From NCBI GenBank assembly GCA_030762175.1, contig CM060840.1, positions 40,678,501-40,742,500 on the forward strand: a DNA stretch of 64,000 nt, written 5' to 3'. Made by a program: the position numbers and the translations under genes. The stretch's first letter is position 1; each line of letters opens with the position of its first letter. The stretch comes from Metallyticus violacea. Its lineage: Eukaryota; Arthropoda; Insecta; Mantodea; Metallyticidae. Shown here in pieces: positions 24,066 to 34,440 of this stretch. Under the pieces are notes generated by a model. It ran no database searches and had not been told where the DNA came from. It was given only the letters and a program-made list of their open reading frames with translations.

Positions 24066-26340
24066 ACCCTCGCCCTTGAGCACCCTTTCTTTTACTCGCC
24101 CTTCCATTTCACCGCCCATCTGTAACCTCCTTTGTCAGATGTTCACCAAAAATATTTCAAAGTTTTATGTGTATCTCTCAGGCATCATTACTTCCAAGCT
24201 AATTTCCAAATTCTGTTGGAATTCTTAAATGGTGGTGATAAATGTTTTTCTTATCTGTGGATGATCTTGTCCATTAAATATGTAAATTCCACCAAAATTA
24301 TTTCGGTTACGATAATTCTATAGATAAATTACTGAATAAATATTTGGGTTTTGATATTCATATCTTGGTCCCAAGTTGGTACGTTGGTAGCCTAATAGCG
24401 ATAGTGTCTTTACATAGTAGTATTATAGTAGATGCATATATTTTGTAAATCTGTGAGTATGATTGATACTAAAATACAATGCATTCTAATGGATATTCAT
24501 CTGTGAGAGCGTGGCCTGTGTAAGACTGTCTGTCAGCTGATTCGGATATACATATTCCGCAGATATCTTTCATGAAAATTGCAATTACAATAAATTACTA
24601 CAAAAGTGTATTCTTATATTGTCTTACTGTACTTCCAACGTATTTGGATTATTTCGATATATTTTATTTTTCAGATTCTCTATTAATAGAAATAGGATAC
24701 AATCAGACCTGGGGATCGCGGTGACCATAATATTTTATCAATGAACCTATCTTCAAATGTTTGCTAAATTAAACCTAACGAGAGATTGGGTGTATGAGCT
24801 GTAGCGGAATCTTGTTGAAAATATGTTTACATATAGTGTCACTAGAAAGCAAATATGGAAACAAAACAAACCTATTGATATAAGAAATGGGAGAAAAATA
24901 AGGAAATGACACCGATCGTAGGTAGAGTTGCCCTATCAGCCAAAAACTAAATCTCATGTATATAAATACATAAATACTTGCACTGGAAAAAATTGACTTA
25001 TTTAACTTATATAGTACCATGTATCAATAATTTTAACCAAAATCCTCCCATTGTGTTTACAAGCGTGTTCTTATGTAATGTGACGAAATGAAAATCCTTA
25101 GAGGTATTTAAATATAATGCATTAAATGACAATTATCGATATAGCCCAATAATTATTTTAAGATTGAAAAATGTAACAATTAAACCGCATGATAATTCAT
25201 GGTATAACATGAATTAGAGCATAATAAATTTCAAATACTTACAAAAGAACTTTTAAAACAAAGTTTTGCATAACAAGTTATAAAGCAGTTGATCCTTTTA
25301 ATTGCCGGATATTAACTCTTGGGCAAAGTAAGATAAATGCCTAACAAACATAACAAATTTCCATTATACAAAGAAATAAGATACTAAGTTTTTTTCCAAA
25401 AGAGTAGCACTTTCAAACTTCACTACTAGGATAAATTTACTTTCAATGTCCTTGAAGCTACCTGGAAAATAATTACAAAATATTACTTTAGAAAACAATT
25501 TACAGTAAAAAATCCAACCATTAAAAGATAAATACACTAAAAATACAATACCCTTTCCTAATACACAAATACATGGACCACTGGGTACACACAGTGAACA
25601 AGCTCTATAGAACATGTACAGTTAAAAGGCATAAAATAACCTTCAAAACTCCCGAGCTTCTGGGCTGAGTCTTCATGGAACGAAAGCATGGACGTGTCTG
25701 CTGTAGTCGAAGAGTAACATAGCAAAAATTACGTTTAAATCTTTAGACGAACGCTTCCAAAATAAGACAAGATCCACGTAACAACTCAGGAAGATAGGGA
25801 ACGGTTAAAGAAAGCCCACTTGAAATATTTATCCGGGTAAAGGATATGTGCAAAAAAGGCACATTTTATAATATTAAGTGGGAGCTATTGAAATGCATTA
25901 ATCTTTTTAAATACTTTTGCAAAAAATAACAATTTAAAAACAATAAATCCTCTTAACATGACATAAGTGTATTTAGTAAATAGCTAATATATCTAAAATT
26001 ATTTACAGAAATTTCAAAGCAGTATCATTAATAGCTATATCACAATATGTACATAACTTCATTAATTTAATACTGCAGTGATAATTTCTTTCCTCTGCTC
26101 TCGAATTGAATGTTTTATCAAACTAAAACAGGTAGCACTTCCCTTACTTAAGCCCAATTTTAATGTAACGTTTTCTTTTATTCATAGAAAGATACGATCA
26201 CTTATTCTGCACCAGCTAAATGATTGCTGCTCGCGAATGTTACACTTTCGTCATGGATACTACAGATTACATAATAAAGTGAACACAAATCGCTTATCTA
26301 CTTTATAAAATAAAAGCACTGAATAACAGATCCAACTTAC
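24066..26340. other. Gene-free stretch
   Basis: AT-rich DNA. Short minus frames at 24775-25020 and 25364-25615 are hydrophobic low-complexity readings with no recognisable motif. A slightly G+C-richer patch at 25640-25830 is unidentified. Confidence 0.5.
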
Positions 26341-26405
26341 TCATTTTAGGGAAGAAGAAGCTGAAACTGTCCATCTTGGTTAGAATCTGCCACAGCACAT
26401 ACAGC
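26341..26405 (-). other. Candidate 65-bp exon flanked by good splice signals
   Basis: Read on minus, a T-rich tract ending TTTCATTCCAG (26416-26406) is followed by 65 bases and then GTAAGT (26340-26335), a consensus donor. One of the three frames is open throughout and reads LYVLWQILTKMDSFSFFFPK. A frame offset by one base stays open until a TAA near the donor. The island is richer in G+C than its flanks. It could be an internal exon of a gene with very long introns, or chance. I do not recognise the peptide. Confidence 0.3.
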
Positions 26406-26679
26406 CTGGAATGAAATTAAAAAAGTGTTCAAGCGGGGCACAGCTATGTGTAAGAATAATGAGTCACTAGATCTCCGATAAGAATATTAGTGATTTTTAT
26501 CTTTGAGGTAAACTAGAAAGAGAGCTTGGAAAACGAACGCCTAAGCCCCACAAAAACGAAAACTTATTCGCCTGTCATTTGCTTTTATTTCTCGCAGATA
26601 CGACAGCGAGCGATAGATTTGAGTTTTTAATGTGTGGGTAGCAAAAATAGGCAATTTTATCATTTCCATTACTTTGGGA

Positions 26680-26681
<2 letters not shown>

Positions 26682-26737
<56 letters not shown>
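26682..26737. repeat. (AT)n microsatellite, about 28 units
   Basis: An uninterrupted AT dinucleotide run of ~55 bases. It is self-complementary and able to extrude as a hairpin. It generates spurious Tyr-Ile repeat frames on both strands. Confidence 0.97.
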
Positions 26738-28588
26738 CTAGCAGTGCTCTCGAACATTGCAAAAAATCGTACATGTATCCAATGCATCACTCTGGGTTGA
26801 TGAGACGCTCCTATGAATTGGTTGACAATTGGTTAACAACATTATGCCAGAGGTTACTAGAACAACGCCAGAACAGACAAAAAGAAACAACCCATATATC
26901 AGCCTTTTTCTCCCTTGTTTCATTTAATCTAAATGTAATCGAAACAAGGTTACACAATTTATCTTTCTTACGTGACAGTTCCTTTTCTTATAAAATGGCT
27001 ATTACTTACAAAGGTGTTAATGCTGTAAAATATATTTTACCGTGGTGTAATAAAAGTGGAGAGTTCGTACATGATATAACTTTTAAAGCTATTGCCCATA
27101 TAGAGGTTTTATGGCCTTCACATAACCACCACACCAAACGCTTTTTATGTTCTTTCGACCTATATGTACATTTATTGTACAAAATACTGTACATCATGCC
27201 ATACACCCAACCTTTCCCTGTCAGGAGTATGCCCCAGCTTGTGGACGTTGGATTAGGAAATCGAGGTTCAAGCTTCTACTGAAATGCGCTGTAAAACAAG
27301 AAAGAACAACTAACGGGTACATTTAACAGACACTTAAGCCAAACGCCGGTAGGATCAGTAACTTTATTTCTGTTGTAAATAAACTTTAAAATGTCAGGTG
27401 TATCAGATGAATGGAAAAATTCCTTACAGGATTTTTTTTTCAAAAGTAACGCACAATTTTGATTTACAGGTAGTTGGATGATATGAGAAAAAATGCAAAG
27501 ATACGTCAAATAGTATTCCTTTAAATGATTTATTTAATCGAAGGAAAATTTAAATTAGAACCTATGTTCTCTCCCCCCCCCCCCCCACCAACATTTTCTT
27601 ATACAGCGTCTCAGTATTTATCACTCTGCACTTTCAGATTCACTTTATACAAACGTGCAAGAAACCTTTTTCAACTAATTTAGTAAAATTTAGGACTAAC
27701 AAATTTACAAATAAGTGTATATTAGTATGATAAAAAAAATTATGTCATATTAAAATACGATTTTGTATAAAACAAATGAATGTGTAGGATAATAAAAATG
27801 AAATTCCTCTATCAGAAAATTGAAAAATAGTATATTATAATTTAAAATGGTCATCAATGACGTCATACATCATAAAAGGCGTTTAAGTGAAGAAACTTTC
27901 ATGCCAAGAAATGGTGGATAACTCTCACTTAAAGCTAACAAACACACAGATTCGTGGATTGTGTTACCCAATAACACCATATAGCGTTTATTTTCAGCCT
28001 TATAATACATTCTTTTAAATAACAGAAAAAGAACAAATCGAAAATCTTGAAAATTGTTGGTCTTTTTGTAAACAGAAAAATGTTAACATATAAATCTTAT
28101 GCGATTGCTTTTGTAATAAATAAGTAAATAAATAAAAATTATACATAGAAAATAAATAAATTCAGAAGTGTTAATTATTTATCACTTAGTTGATTAGAGG
28201 TTTGATAATAAATTGAAAATGTAATGTTTTTTCTTGTTTTTTCGCCATATTTCAAAAAGTTTATGCATAGTCATATTTAAATATATACACATTTTTTTAA
28301 ACACAGAGCTTTGCTTTATTGGCTAGGTATAAAATTCAAAAGGTTCAAACAGAAAAGAGAGTCACTTAATTTGTATTTTGTTAGCTAGACACACAACACC
28401 ACCAAGTTAAGGCAAATGAGAAAAGATATATACACCGTATCACATTTCTAGAGCAAACAATATGCCTAAATTTAATAATAACTTGATTTTGCAGGAAAAT
28501 ATTGTTGTAAAGCTATGATACCAGATATGAAATAAATATCTTTTCAATATTTTTTTCTCTTCTGCAAAATGATGATGCAGATGATGGC
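26738..28588. other. Gene-free stretch
   Basis: AT-rich. The only long frame (ending 27282, plus) is an artefact of running through the AT microsatellite. It contains a 14-base C tract at 27573-27586, striking in this composition. Confidence 0.55.
27573..27586. repeat. Poly-C tract, 14 bases
   Basis: Fourteen consecutive C inside AT-rich DNA. Such G-runs (minus strand) are replication- and sequencing-difficult. Confidence 0.9.

Positions 28589-28654
<66 letters not shown>
28589..28654. repeat. (AAT)n microsatellite, about 22 units
   Basis: Uninterrupted AAT repeat, preceded by a short GATGATGCAGATGATG imperfect repeat. Confidence 0.97.
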
Positions 28655-28655
<1 letters not shown>

Positions 28656-29214
28656 CTTGCACGCTCGTAATGAAAATATTGCAGCAGATATTAAATGAAT
28701 AATCTTTTTTACGCTTATAGAAACTGCTTCAATATTTCCCTATTGGGTTGCACATCCGATTCACATATATTCCTACTATATGATCGAAAATTGTTGTGCT
28801 TGTTTTATTTATCCTCTACCGGAAATCAAGTAATTTATGGTACAGCTTAATGAAACGGACACAACACAGCAATTCTCGTGAATCATGGATATAGCGAATA
28901 CCTATGGAAGTTAATATTATATGAGAAAGGTTGCAGGAATGATTAAAGCCCGACACTAAGGATTTAGAAAAACGAAAATATTTTACCAGTGTTTCATATC
29001 CGTTTGAACCCTAAATCGACTGACACACATGATATCCAAAATCGTTATACATAACAACTAACCTAAGCCGCAAGAACTGCAGTAACATGCGACTGATGTG
29101 TATCCAATCCTGATGAACGTAACATTAAATTTTCTATTTTATGATTTTAAGAGATTTTTAAAATATGAGAATATCAGCCAAAAAGTGATTTTGATGCAAT
29201 TAATATAAGTTCGT
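28655..29214. other. Gene-free stretch
   Basis: Nothing recognised between the microsatellite and the hairpin next to the mariner fragment. Confidence 0.5.
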
Positions 29215-29248
29215 AGTGTTTAAAATAAGTTGTCTTATTTTAAACACT
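29215..29248. repeat. Perfect hairpin, 15-bp stem, 4-base loop
   Basis: AGTGTTTAAAATAAG (29215-29229), TTGT loop, CTTATTTTAAACACT (29234-29248): a perfect inverted repeat. It lies exactly at the broken inner edge of the mariner N-terminal fragment (29250 onward), so it may mark the deletion or rearrangement junction. Confidence 0.9.
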
Positions 29249-29249
29249 T

Positions 29250-29475
29250 ACATAATTTCTCCTTCCACAAGAGCGATGTTTTCAGGAGTGAGCATCTCTT
29301 AGGGCCGACCTGCACGCTCTTGACTCATTCCAAAAAGTATGATCCATTCTTTTACGGTAGAATATGAGGAGGGTGATTCCCCATATACATCGTACAATTA
29401 CTGTTTAATTTAATTTGGAGTAAGTCCTTCTTTTGTGAAGAACTTAATAACACCTCGATACTCCATTTTGAACAT
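29250..29475 (-). pseudogene. Mariner transposase, N-terminal fragment
   Basis: Read on minus from an ATG at 29473-29475, the sequence begins MFKMEYRGVIKFFTKEGLTP. After nonsense changes it continues with LYDVYGESPSSYSTVKEWI, then MSQERAGRP and LTPENIALVE. This is the N-terminal DNA-binding part of a mariner transposase: first helix-turn-helix, the YSTVKEW recognition helix, and the (S)GRP...TPENI linker. Premature stops are present and the protein is cut after about 75 residues at the hairpin 29215-29248. The catalytic part is not found to the left. It is in opposite orientation to the mariner C-terminus at 29782, so the two are not halves of one intact copy. Confidence 0.82.
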
Positions 29476-29674
29476 GTCACAATCTTGTACACATGACCTT
29501 CTTTATGCAATATATTTAAACAACTGAACACAGCGGAGTCAAAGTTACAGCTGCAATTATTTACTTAACAGATAAGGTATGACATCTGATAAGGATTTGT
29601 GAAGGCAATAACTCTTATCGGCGAGATCGGAAATTTATAGACCTACCCTCGTATTTCGGGAAAACTTTCAAAGG

Positions 29675-29676
<2 letters not shown>
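29476..29676. other. Spacer, possible mariner 5' flank
   Basis: AT-rich sequence upstream of the mariner start; it probably includes the 5' untranslated part and terminal repeat, which I could not define. Confidence 0.4.
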
Positions 29677-29709
<33 letters not shown>

Positions 29710-29716
29710 TAATAAC

Positions 29717-29781
<65 letters not shown>
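29677..29781. repeat. (AAT)n microsatellite with AAC interruptions
   Basis: About 34 AAT units with two AAC variants near 29705-29717. The right end abuts recognisable mariner coding sequence with no spacer, so the repeat has expanded at, or captured, the break point of that element. Confidence 0.97.
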
Positions 29782-30255
29782 GTGATTGCTTCTGCTGGCA
29801 AAGTTATAGTCATTTCATTTTTCGATATTCAAAGAATGGTTTGCCGGCATGTCATATATGCGTACACAACTGTAACTGGAAAATACTGCAGAGATGCCCT
29901 GAAAAATGTGCAAAGCCATTATCATACGCGTAAGGCCACATTTCCTGCAATAAGCTGGACGCTGCACTACGATAATGCACAGCCGCGTATCTCAAATGTT
30001 GTTGCTGAAGATCTCACAAAAATCGATGCGAAGTGTATCAATATTTAGCCCCCTTTAACTTTTTTCCCCAAATTGAAGAAGCATCTTCCTGTTTCTATCA
30101 TCAGAATCACTGATGAAGCTTGCGGAGGCAATTCGAATGACCTATCAAAAATGGTTTCCAACATGTCTTTGAATACTAGCAGAGACGCTGGGACATGTGT
30201 ATTGCATTCCATCAGGGGCTACATTGAGAATGATAATTCATTATTACGAGGATAA
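29782..30255 (+). pseudogene. Mariner-like transposase, C-terminal half
   Basis: The catalytic half of a mariner transposase starting sharply after the microsatellite. SAGKVIVISFFDIQRMV corresponds to the K-V-M...FWD strand, TVTGKYCRDALK to the segment that follows, and WTLHYDNAQPRISNV contains the second catalytic Asp (H-x-DNA-x-P). In shifted frames come FFPKLKKHLP and a C-terminal helix with RRWDMCIAFHQG, the usual RW..CI...G ending. The expected proline- and aspartate-bearing block with the third acidic residue is eroded between these. Several frameshifts and stops. It belongs to a different mariner lineage from the fragment at 29250-29475, judged by motif wording. Confidence 0.8.
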
Positions 30256-30411
30256 GTAAATGTATACTATCAAAACATTATCATTCTCTACCCAACAGCC
30301 TTAGCATATTTTAGCAGTTATAATCTGAATATCTGTAAATAAAAATTTTAAACAATTACTTTGTATAATTTTTTTATGTTTTTTCTTCTTTTACTTTTGT
30401 TATAAATTTTA

Positions 30412-31070
30412 CGAGTCATAAATCATGGCAAATCTGTCTATTCTCGCGAACAAGGGACAACATGAAATATCTAAGATATACGATGGAAAGCGTATGGAAT
30501 GTACTTTCGAATGAAGTTACCAGATTCCGGAAAAATTAGTGTGCAATGTTTAATTATGAGAATGGTGTGGCAATCCCTTTGTACACATTTTTCGCATGTT
30601 CAGGTCCTCCCGTTCAATACGGTGTTCTATTTTTGCCGGGATTCCTGTTTGCTCTTCTAATTCCATAAGTGTCCAGCGTCTATTATCGCATAAGCGTAAG
30701 TACTGTTCCACCATCACCTGTACATCCTTGTCCGCGGACACAGGACGTCCACTGCCCGGCAGAACAGTAGTCGACATTCTGCCAGTTTGAAGGCCTCTCG
30801 CCACAGGTCGATAGGCAGGGTACACCGTCCAGTGCTTCCCGTAACTCTGTCTGGCATTTTCGTGCATCCCTAGTCACTCTTCGTGTTCTACATTACTTAC
30901 CACTGTCACTCACCAACTGAAATTCGGGACTTGATGAGACACACACAGGCCTACTCACAAGCACTATCTGGTAGCTTCATTCGAAATTACATTCCATACA
31001 CTTTCAATCGTGTATATTAGATTTTTCGTTGCGAAAAAAAATGGTTGTCATTATTTATGACTTATACTTT
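30412..31070. mobile_element. Internally deleted mariner-like element with long terminal inverted repeats
   Basis: The left part (30412-30527) and right part (30965-31070) are imperfect reverse complements of each other. Best block: left GGAAAGCGTATGGAATGTAC and TTTCGAATGAAG, matched on the right by TTCATTCGAAATTACATTCC and ATACACTTTCAATCG. The outer ends share AGTCATAAAT(C/A)ATG(G/A)CAA. The repeats are ~100-115 bp, much longer than the ~30 bp usual for mariner. Between them lies only the N-terminal part of a transposase on minus (30550-30867), so this is a deletion derivative that would need a transposase from elsewhere. Confidence 0.75.
30550..30877 (-). pseudogene. Mariner-like transposase N-terminal fragment inside the deletion derivative
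   Basis: Carried by the element 30412-31070. Motifs on minus: LPGSGRPVSADKDVQVM (the SGRP linker between two helix-turn-helix domains), RRWTLMELEEQTGIP (the second helix-turn-helix, R-x-T-x-x-E-L-A-x-x-x-G-I type) and EDLNMRKMCTKGLPHH, which corresponds to the L-x-M-R-K-V-x-A-x-W-V-P-H segment with W-V changed. It stops there, just before the left inverted repeat, so the DDD catalytic domain is missing. The region upstream (MHENARQSYGKHW) is frame-mixed. Confidence 0.75.
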
Positions 31071-33129
31071 GTATTAACATTAAGAAGTACCACATGCGCA
31101 TTTGTCTTTCAGTATTATATGTAGAAACTGATTTGACAGTTTTTCCTTGTATAATTTGAATTAATTAGTGAAATAAATCGGTATTTAAGTAAAATAGCAT
31201 ATGACAAAATATATTAATAAATTAAGTCATACAAATTAGTTTTTTATGGAAGTAGCTATTTTTGTGTTAATTTGTTTAGTACATTAATGTTGCCTAAACG
31301 CTCCTTTACGAGACAGAGATTATTCATCTTATTAATGAAAGTACTATGAAAATTCTGGCAGCAGAAGAGTTCAGATGCGTGCAGCATCTGAAGGAAGTTT
31401 TTATCGTTGCTTTCATTGAAATTAAAATTATTGGGAGCCTCAACAAAATTGCGCCCTTGGTAGACTCCTTACTTAAAGAATTTCCCGTTATTTATTGAAT
31501 AGCTAGTAACTGGATTGAAAAACGGAGCTATAGACTACAATGGTGCTTCAGGATTGTATTTTTAAGGCATCCGATTTTCTAATTTTATTCTGTCTCCGCA
31601 GCAAGATCTCAAGATCGAATCTATTGCCCTTCGGAAGTGGTACGAGGTGCTCGAAAACAGAAACCAGAAACCTCGCAAGCGTGCATGCGTGTGAAGGGGG
31701 TTGGGGAGCAAGATGGAGGACTGTTCAGAAGGAAAAGTGAGGTTCCGCATACGAAAGTAAATTTCTCCATTTTCTATAACCCTTTCTTTCACATTCCTCC
31801 CATCAAGAACGTCTCTCAAAGAGAGAAAAAGAGTGGGTGAGAAAAGAAAAATCTCAAAAAATAGCCGATGGAGATAGGTGAAAGGAAATAAAGAAAGAAA
31901 ATATCTAACTGCCACTTTAAAATACATTTTACCCAATTCGCCCTTCCTTAAACTCGATTCGTGACTGGAGTCTAGAAGTGCCAGAAACAGTTACCATAAT
32001 TTAATCAACCCGCAAGTGAGGCACTGATGGTAATGGTATGGGGAAACAGGACTGAATTATGTGTATATCTTTATATTTAAGAGTGAAAAACAAAACCGTC
32101 ACGAAAGCGGGGAGCAAATAAAAAAGGCAAGCTAGTCTTGAAGACCGCTGCGCAATCTGCCACCCCTTTTCAGATGTCTCGTCTTCCCTTGCGTGAATTT
32201 TTATTCCCATGTGATGCACGTATTGCGAAGTGGCTAGGCTTAACCAAGTTTTCGTTCTTTTTTGTTTTAACATTATGTATGGATGCAGCGAGCGTCTCGT
32301 AATGCTTTGCGTTCGCAACATTCCTGGAATGAAAATCGGTCTTGTAAGGGGCAGGACCCGCTCAGGAAAAATCACTTTTGGTCCTGCGTGGCTTTTACTT
32401 CCGTTCCAGAGGAATGTACATATCATCTGAATCTCCTTTTTTTCTCGCAATTCAAGAAGGGTGAAAAGTTACGATTGAGACCATATAGAGTGTATGGATT
32501 TAGGTGAAAACTAATTGAAAACTCAAAACAACAACGAAGTTCAAATCTATGCATCCACAAATCCGTTTTACTAAATATGCTAATGACAAACAGTATATCC
32601 CTGTTTGTATACTGAGTGTGGTAGATACAAACTTAGGCTCATTTTACCCTCTATGGACGTTACGATACTTCAAGATTGTGTGAATCAAGTTAGTTACACA
32701 TTTGAAGAGTCAGACCCAACAATAATGAGAATTATAGGCGCAAGGTTGTTATTTTCAGCATCTCTTAGACCTTTGCCAGTATATAGGCGAAACAACTAAA
32801 TATGACTACTGCCAATTACAGAAAAACCTGCAGCTCAAACATTATCAAGTTTTAGAAAATATTTTTCTCGCTTTTTTATTTTTCCATCTGGTTATATGTA
32901 ATATGAATGCCCTAAATGCAAATATGTTTTCAGTTTTACTCTATCGAGTTATATTTTTAAACAAAATTACATTAAATGTAATGATGTATTAATATTTTTG
33001 ATGAAATATTATTAAGCTTTAAGATTTATAGCTAAGACAAAACTGTTTTTGTAGGTTTCATTTTAACGTAAATATTAATAAGCATATTGGGAAAAGAGAG
33101 CTATGTGACAATAATTATGAATTACCAAA
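31071..33129. other. Gene-free stretch with a G+C-richer middle
   Basis: 31.6-32.45 kb is richer in G+C and purine/pyrimidine runs than its flanks, with overlapping frames on both strands (e.g. 31562-31936 and 32001-32450 minus) that show no family motif. Possibly regulatory or an old repeat. The rest is AT-rich. Confidence 0.45.
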
Positions 33130-33670
33130 CTTTTTTTCACTATTAGAGAGAAGAAAATTTCATTTTTTTCGAAGCAGTGATATGTCCTTCACTAGTTCTC
33201 TTTTCAGCCATAATTTACACACCCCAATTACTTTGATAGTGGTTTCCATTGTTTTAATGTCTTTATGAAACCGCTTACCTTTTTCTTCACATATTGTACC
33301 AAGATTCGCAAGGAAGTAATCAATATGGCTTTTGAGATAATGCACTTTGACATGCTGACTTCTTTCACTAGGACATCGACTGAGCAAAGGTCTCATCCTG
33401 CAAAAGTTCAAGAATCTGCTGCTATGTTAGCTTCAGTTTTCTGTGGAAACTTCGTAACAAGAAAGTTGAAACAATCACTAATCTTATTCAAAGCAGTAAC
33501 AATTTGCTTCACAAGGCCTAACTTAATATGGAGTGGTGGAAAAAGGACATTAGAAAGAGAAACCAATAAATAGTTCATTCTTTACATTTTTTTCTCGAGG
33601 AACTAAATTGCTCCTTTGTGGCTATTTTTTTTTCTGGTTCACTGCTCTAATTTAGCCTACTGTCCCAATT
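33130..33670 (-). pseudogene. Relic of an uncharacterised repeat-associated protein family
   Basis: On minus, several blocks of a protein seen in many copies in arthropod and cnidarian genomes (from memory, no accepted name known to me) appear in order. First NVKNEPLV-like residues (33.6 kb), then LFPPLHIKLGLVKQIVTALN and CFNFLVTKFPQKTEANI (33.42-33.55 kb). After an internal deletion and frame change come VHYLKSHIDYFLANLG and EEKGKRFHKDIKTME (33.24-33.34 kb), corresponding to the family's H(F/Y)L-SH-D-FPENLG and GERFHQDI signatures. Finally the YQ-NWGV...IMAE tail (33.15-33.24 kb) lies in another frame. The FPENLG Pro-Glu is changed to Leu-Ala. Multiple frameshifts and stops make it dead. Function unknown; the copy number of the family elsewhere suggests a mobile element passenger or transposon protein. 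Confidence 0.7.
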
Positions 33671-34139
33671 ATAAAGTGAACTATTTATTATCTTTTTTTA
33701 AATCTCTCAATGATCGAATGAATTGACCGGTTGATCAATGAACAAATAATAAAATTTATTTTCTATAATACAGATTTCTGAAAAACTGTATTCCGATGAA
33801 ACAAAGCTAAGGCTGATTTGAGAGATTTCATGTAGCCAGGAATCATAAAATATGAAAATTTCTCATTCAGAAAAAATTGTGATTCACAGTTAATCGATAA
33901 TACAAACAATGTGTATCGATTCACGCACACAATTTAATTCGTTCACTAGGAACACATTAAGAAATAGCTAAATAACTAAAATGAGAAGTTCTCATATACA
34001 CATTGCTCATTCTGTCCCTGAGCTTTACAGTTATGCAATACATTTGTCATTTTTGTTATTGCTCTTATGATATAAATTTTCAAATACAAATAACCTGAAA
34101 GCATAGAGTACGCTCATCATGCAATAAAGTTAAGTAAAT
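33671..34139. other. Gene-free stretch
   Basis: AT-rich. No recognisable upstream continuation of the protein relic at 33.1-33.7 kb. Confidence 0.5.
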
Positions 34140-34440
34140 ACTAGCGTCGCACTGAAAGTTTTAGATATCGCAACCCTGTAGGGCGCAGACACCCGCGAAG
34201 AAAGACCAGGGGGCCGACTCATCCACCAGAACAACACATCTAGCAGCACAAACGAAGAACTTTTAAAGGTACAGTGTATTGAACTAATTCATCCTCCCTA
34301 TAGTTCTAATCTTGCACCCTGCGATTGCTTGTTATTCTCCAAAACGATGAACTAACTGCGAGGAGCAACATGTAGTACTCCTGAACAGACAGTTAAATCC
34401 TTTCAAAAACACGTTCGTATTAAATATCGAACAATTTGCT
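34140..34440 (+). pseudogene. Mariner-like transposase, C-terminal fragment
   Basis: The plus frames give GGRLIHQNNTSSSTNEELLK, the counterpart of L-H-H-DNA-S-x-H-T with the catalytic Asp lost. IELIHPPYSSNLAPCDCLLF follows, the H-PPYSPDLAP-DF-LFP block carrying the third acidic residue (still Asp). Next come LRGATCSTPEQTVKSFQKHV and AT-rich noise. The order and spacing match the last third of a mariner transposase. Stops and frame changes are present, and the N-terminal two thirds are missing. Wording differs from the other mariner pieces here, so it is probably a separate lineage. Confidence 0.78.

Noticed and set aside
26632..27282. 216-codon plus frame, the longest in the window
   Set aside because: Its first part is translated (AT)n microsatellite (Tyr-Ile repeats) and the rest has no recognisable domain; the length is an artefact of a stop-free repeat.
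28589..29781. Regular repeats resembling a CRISPR array
   Set aside because: They are plain AAT microsatellites without distinct spacers, in a eukaryotic-type sequence.
29250..30255. A single mariner spanning both halves
   Set aside because: The N-terminal piece is on minus and the C-terminal half on plus, and the motif wording differs, so they are separate insertions.
31562..32450. Minus frames of 124 and 149 codons
   Set aside because: No recognisable domain, opposing frames are also open, and composition is low-complexity in places; not supported as genes.
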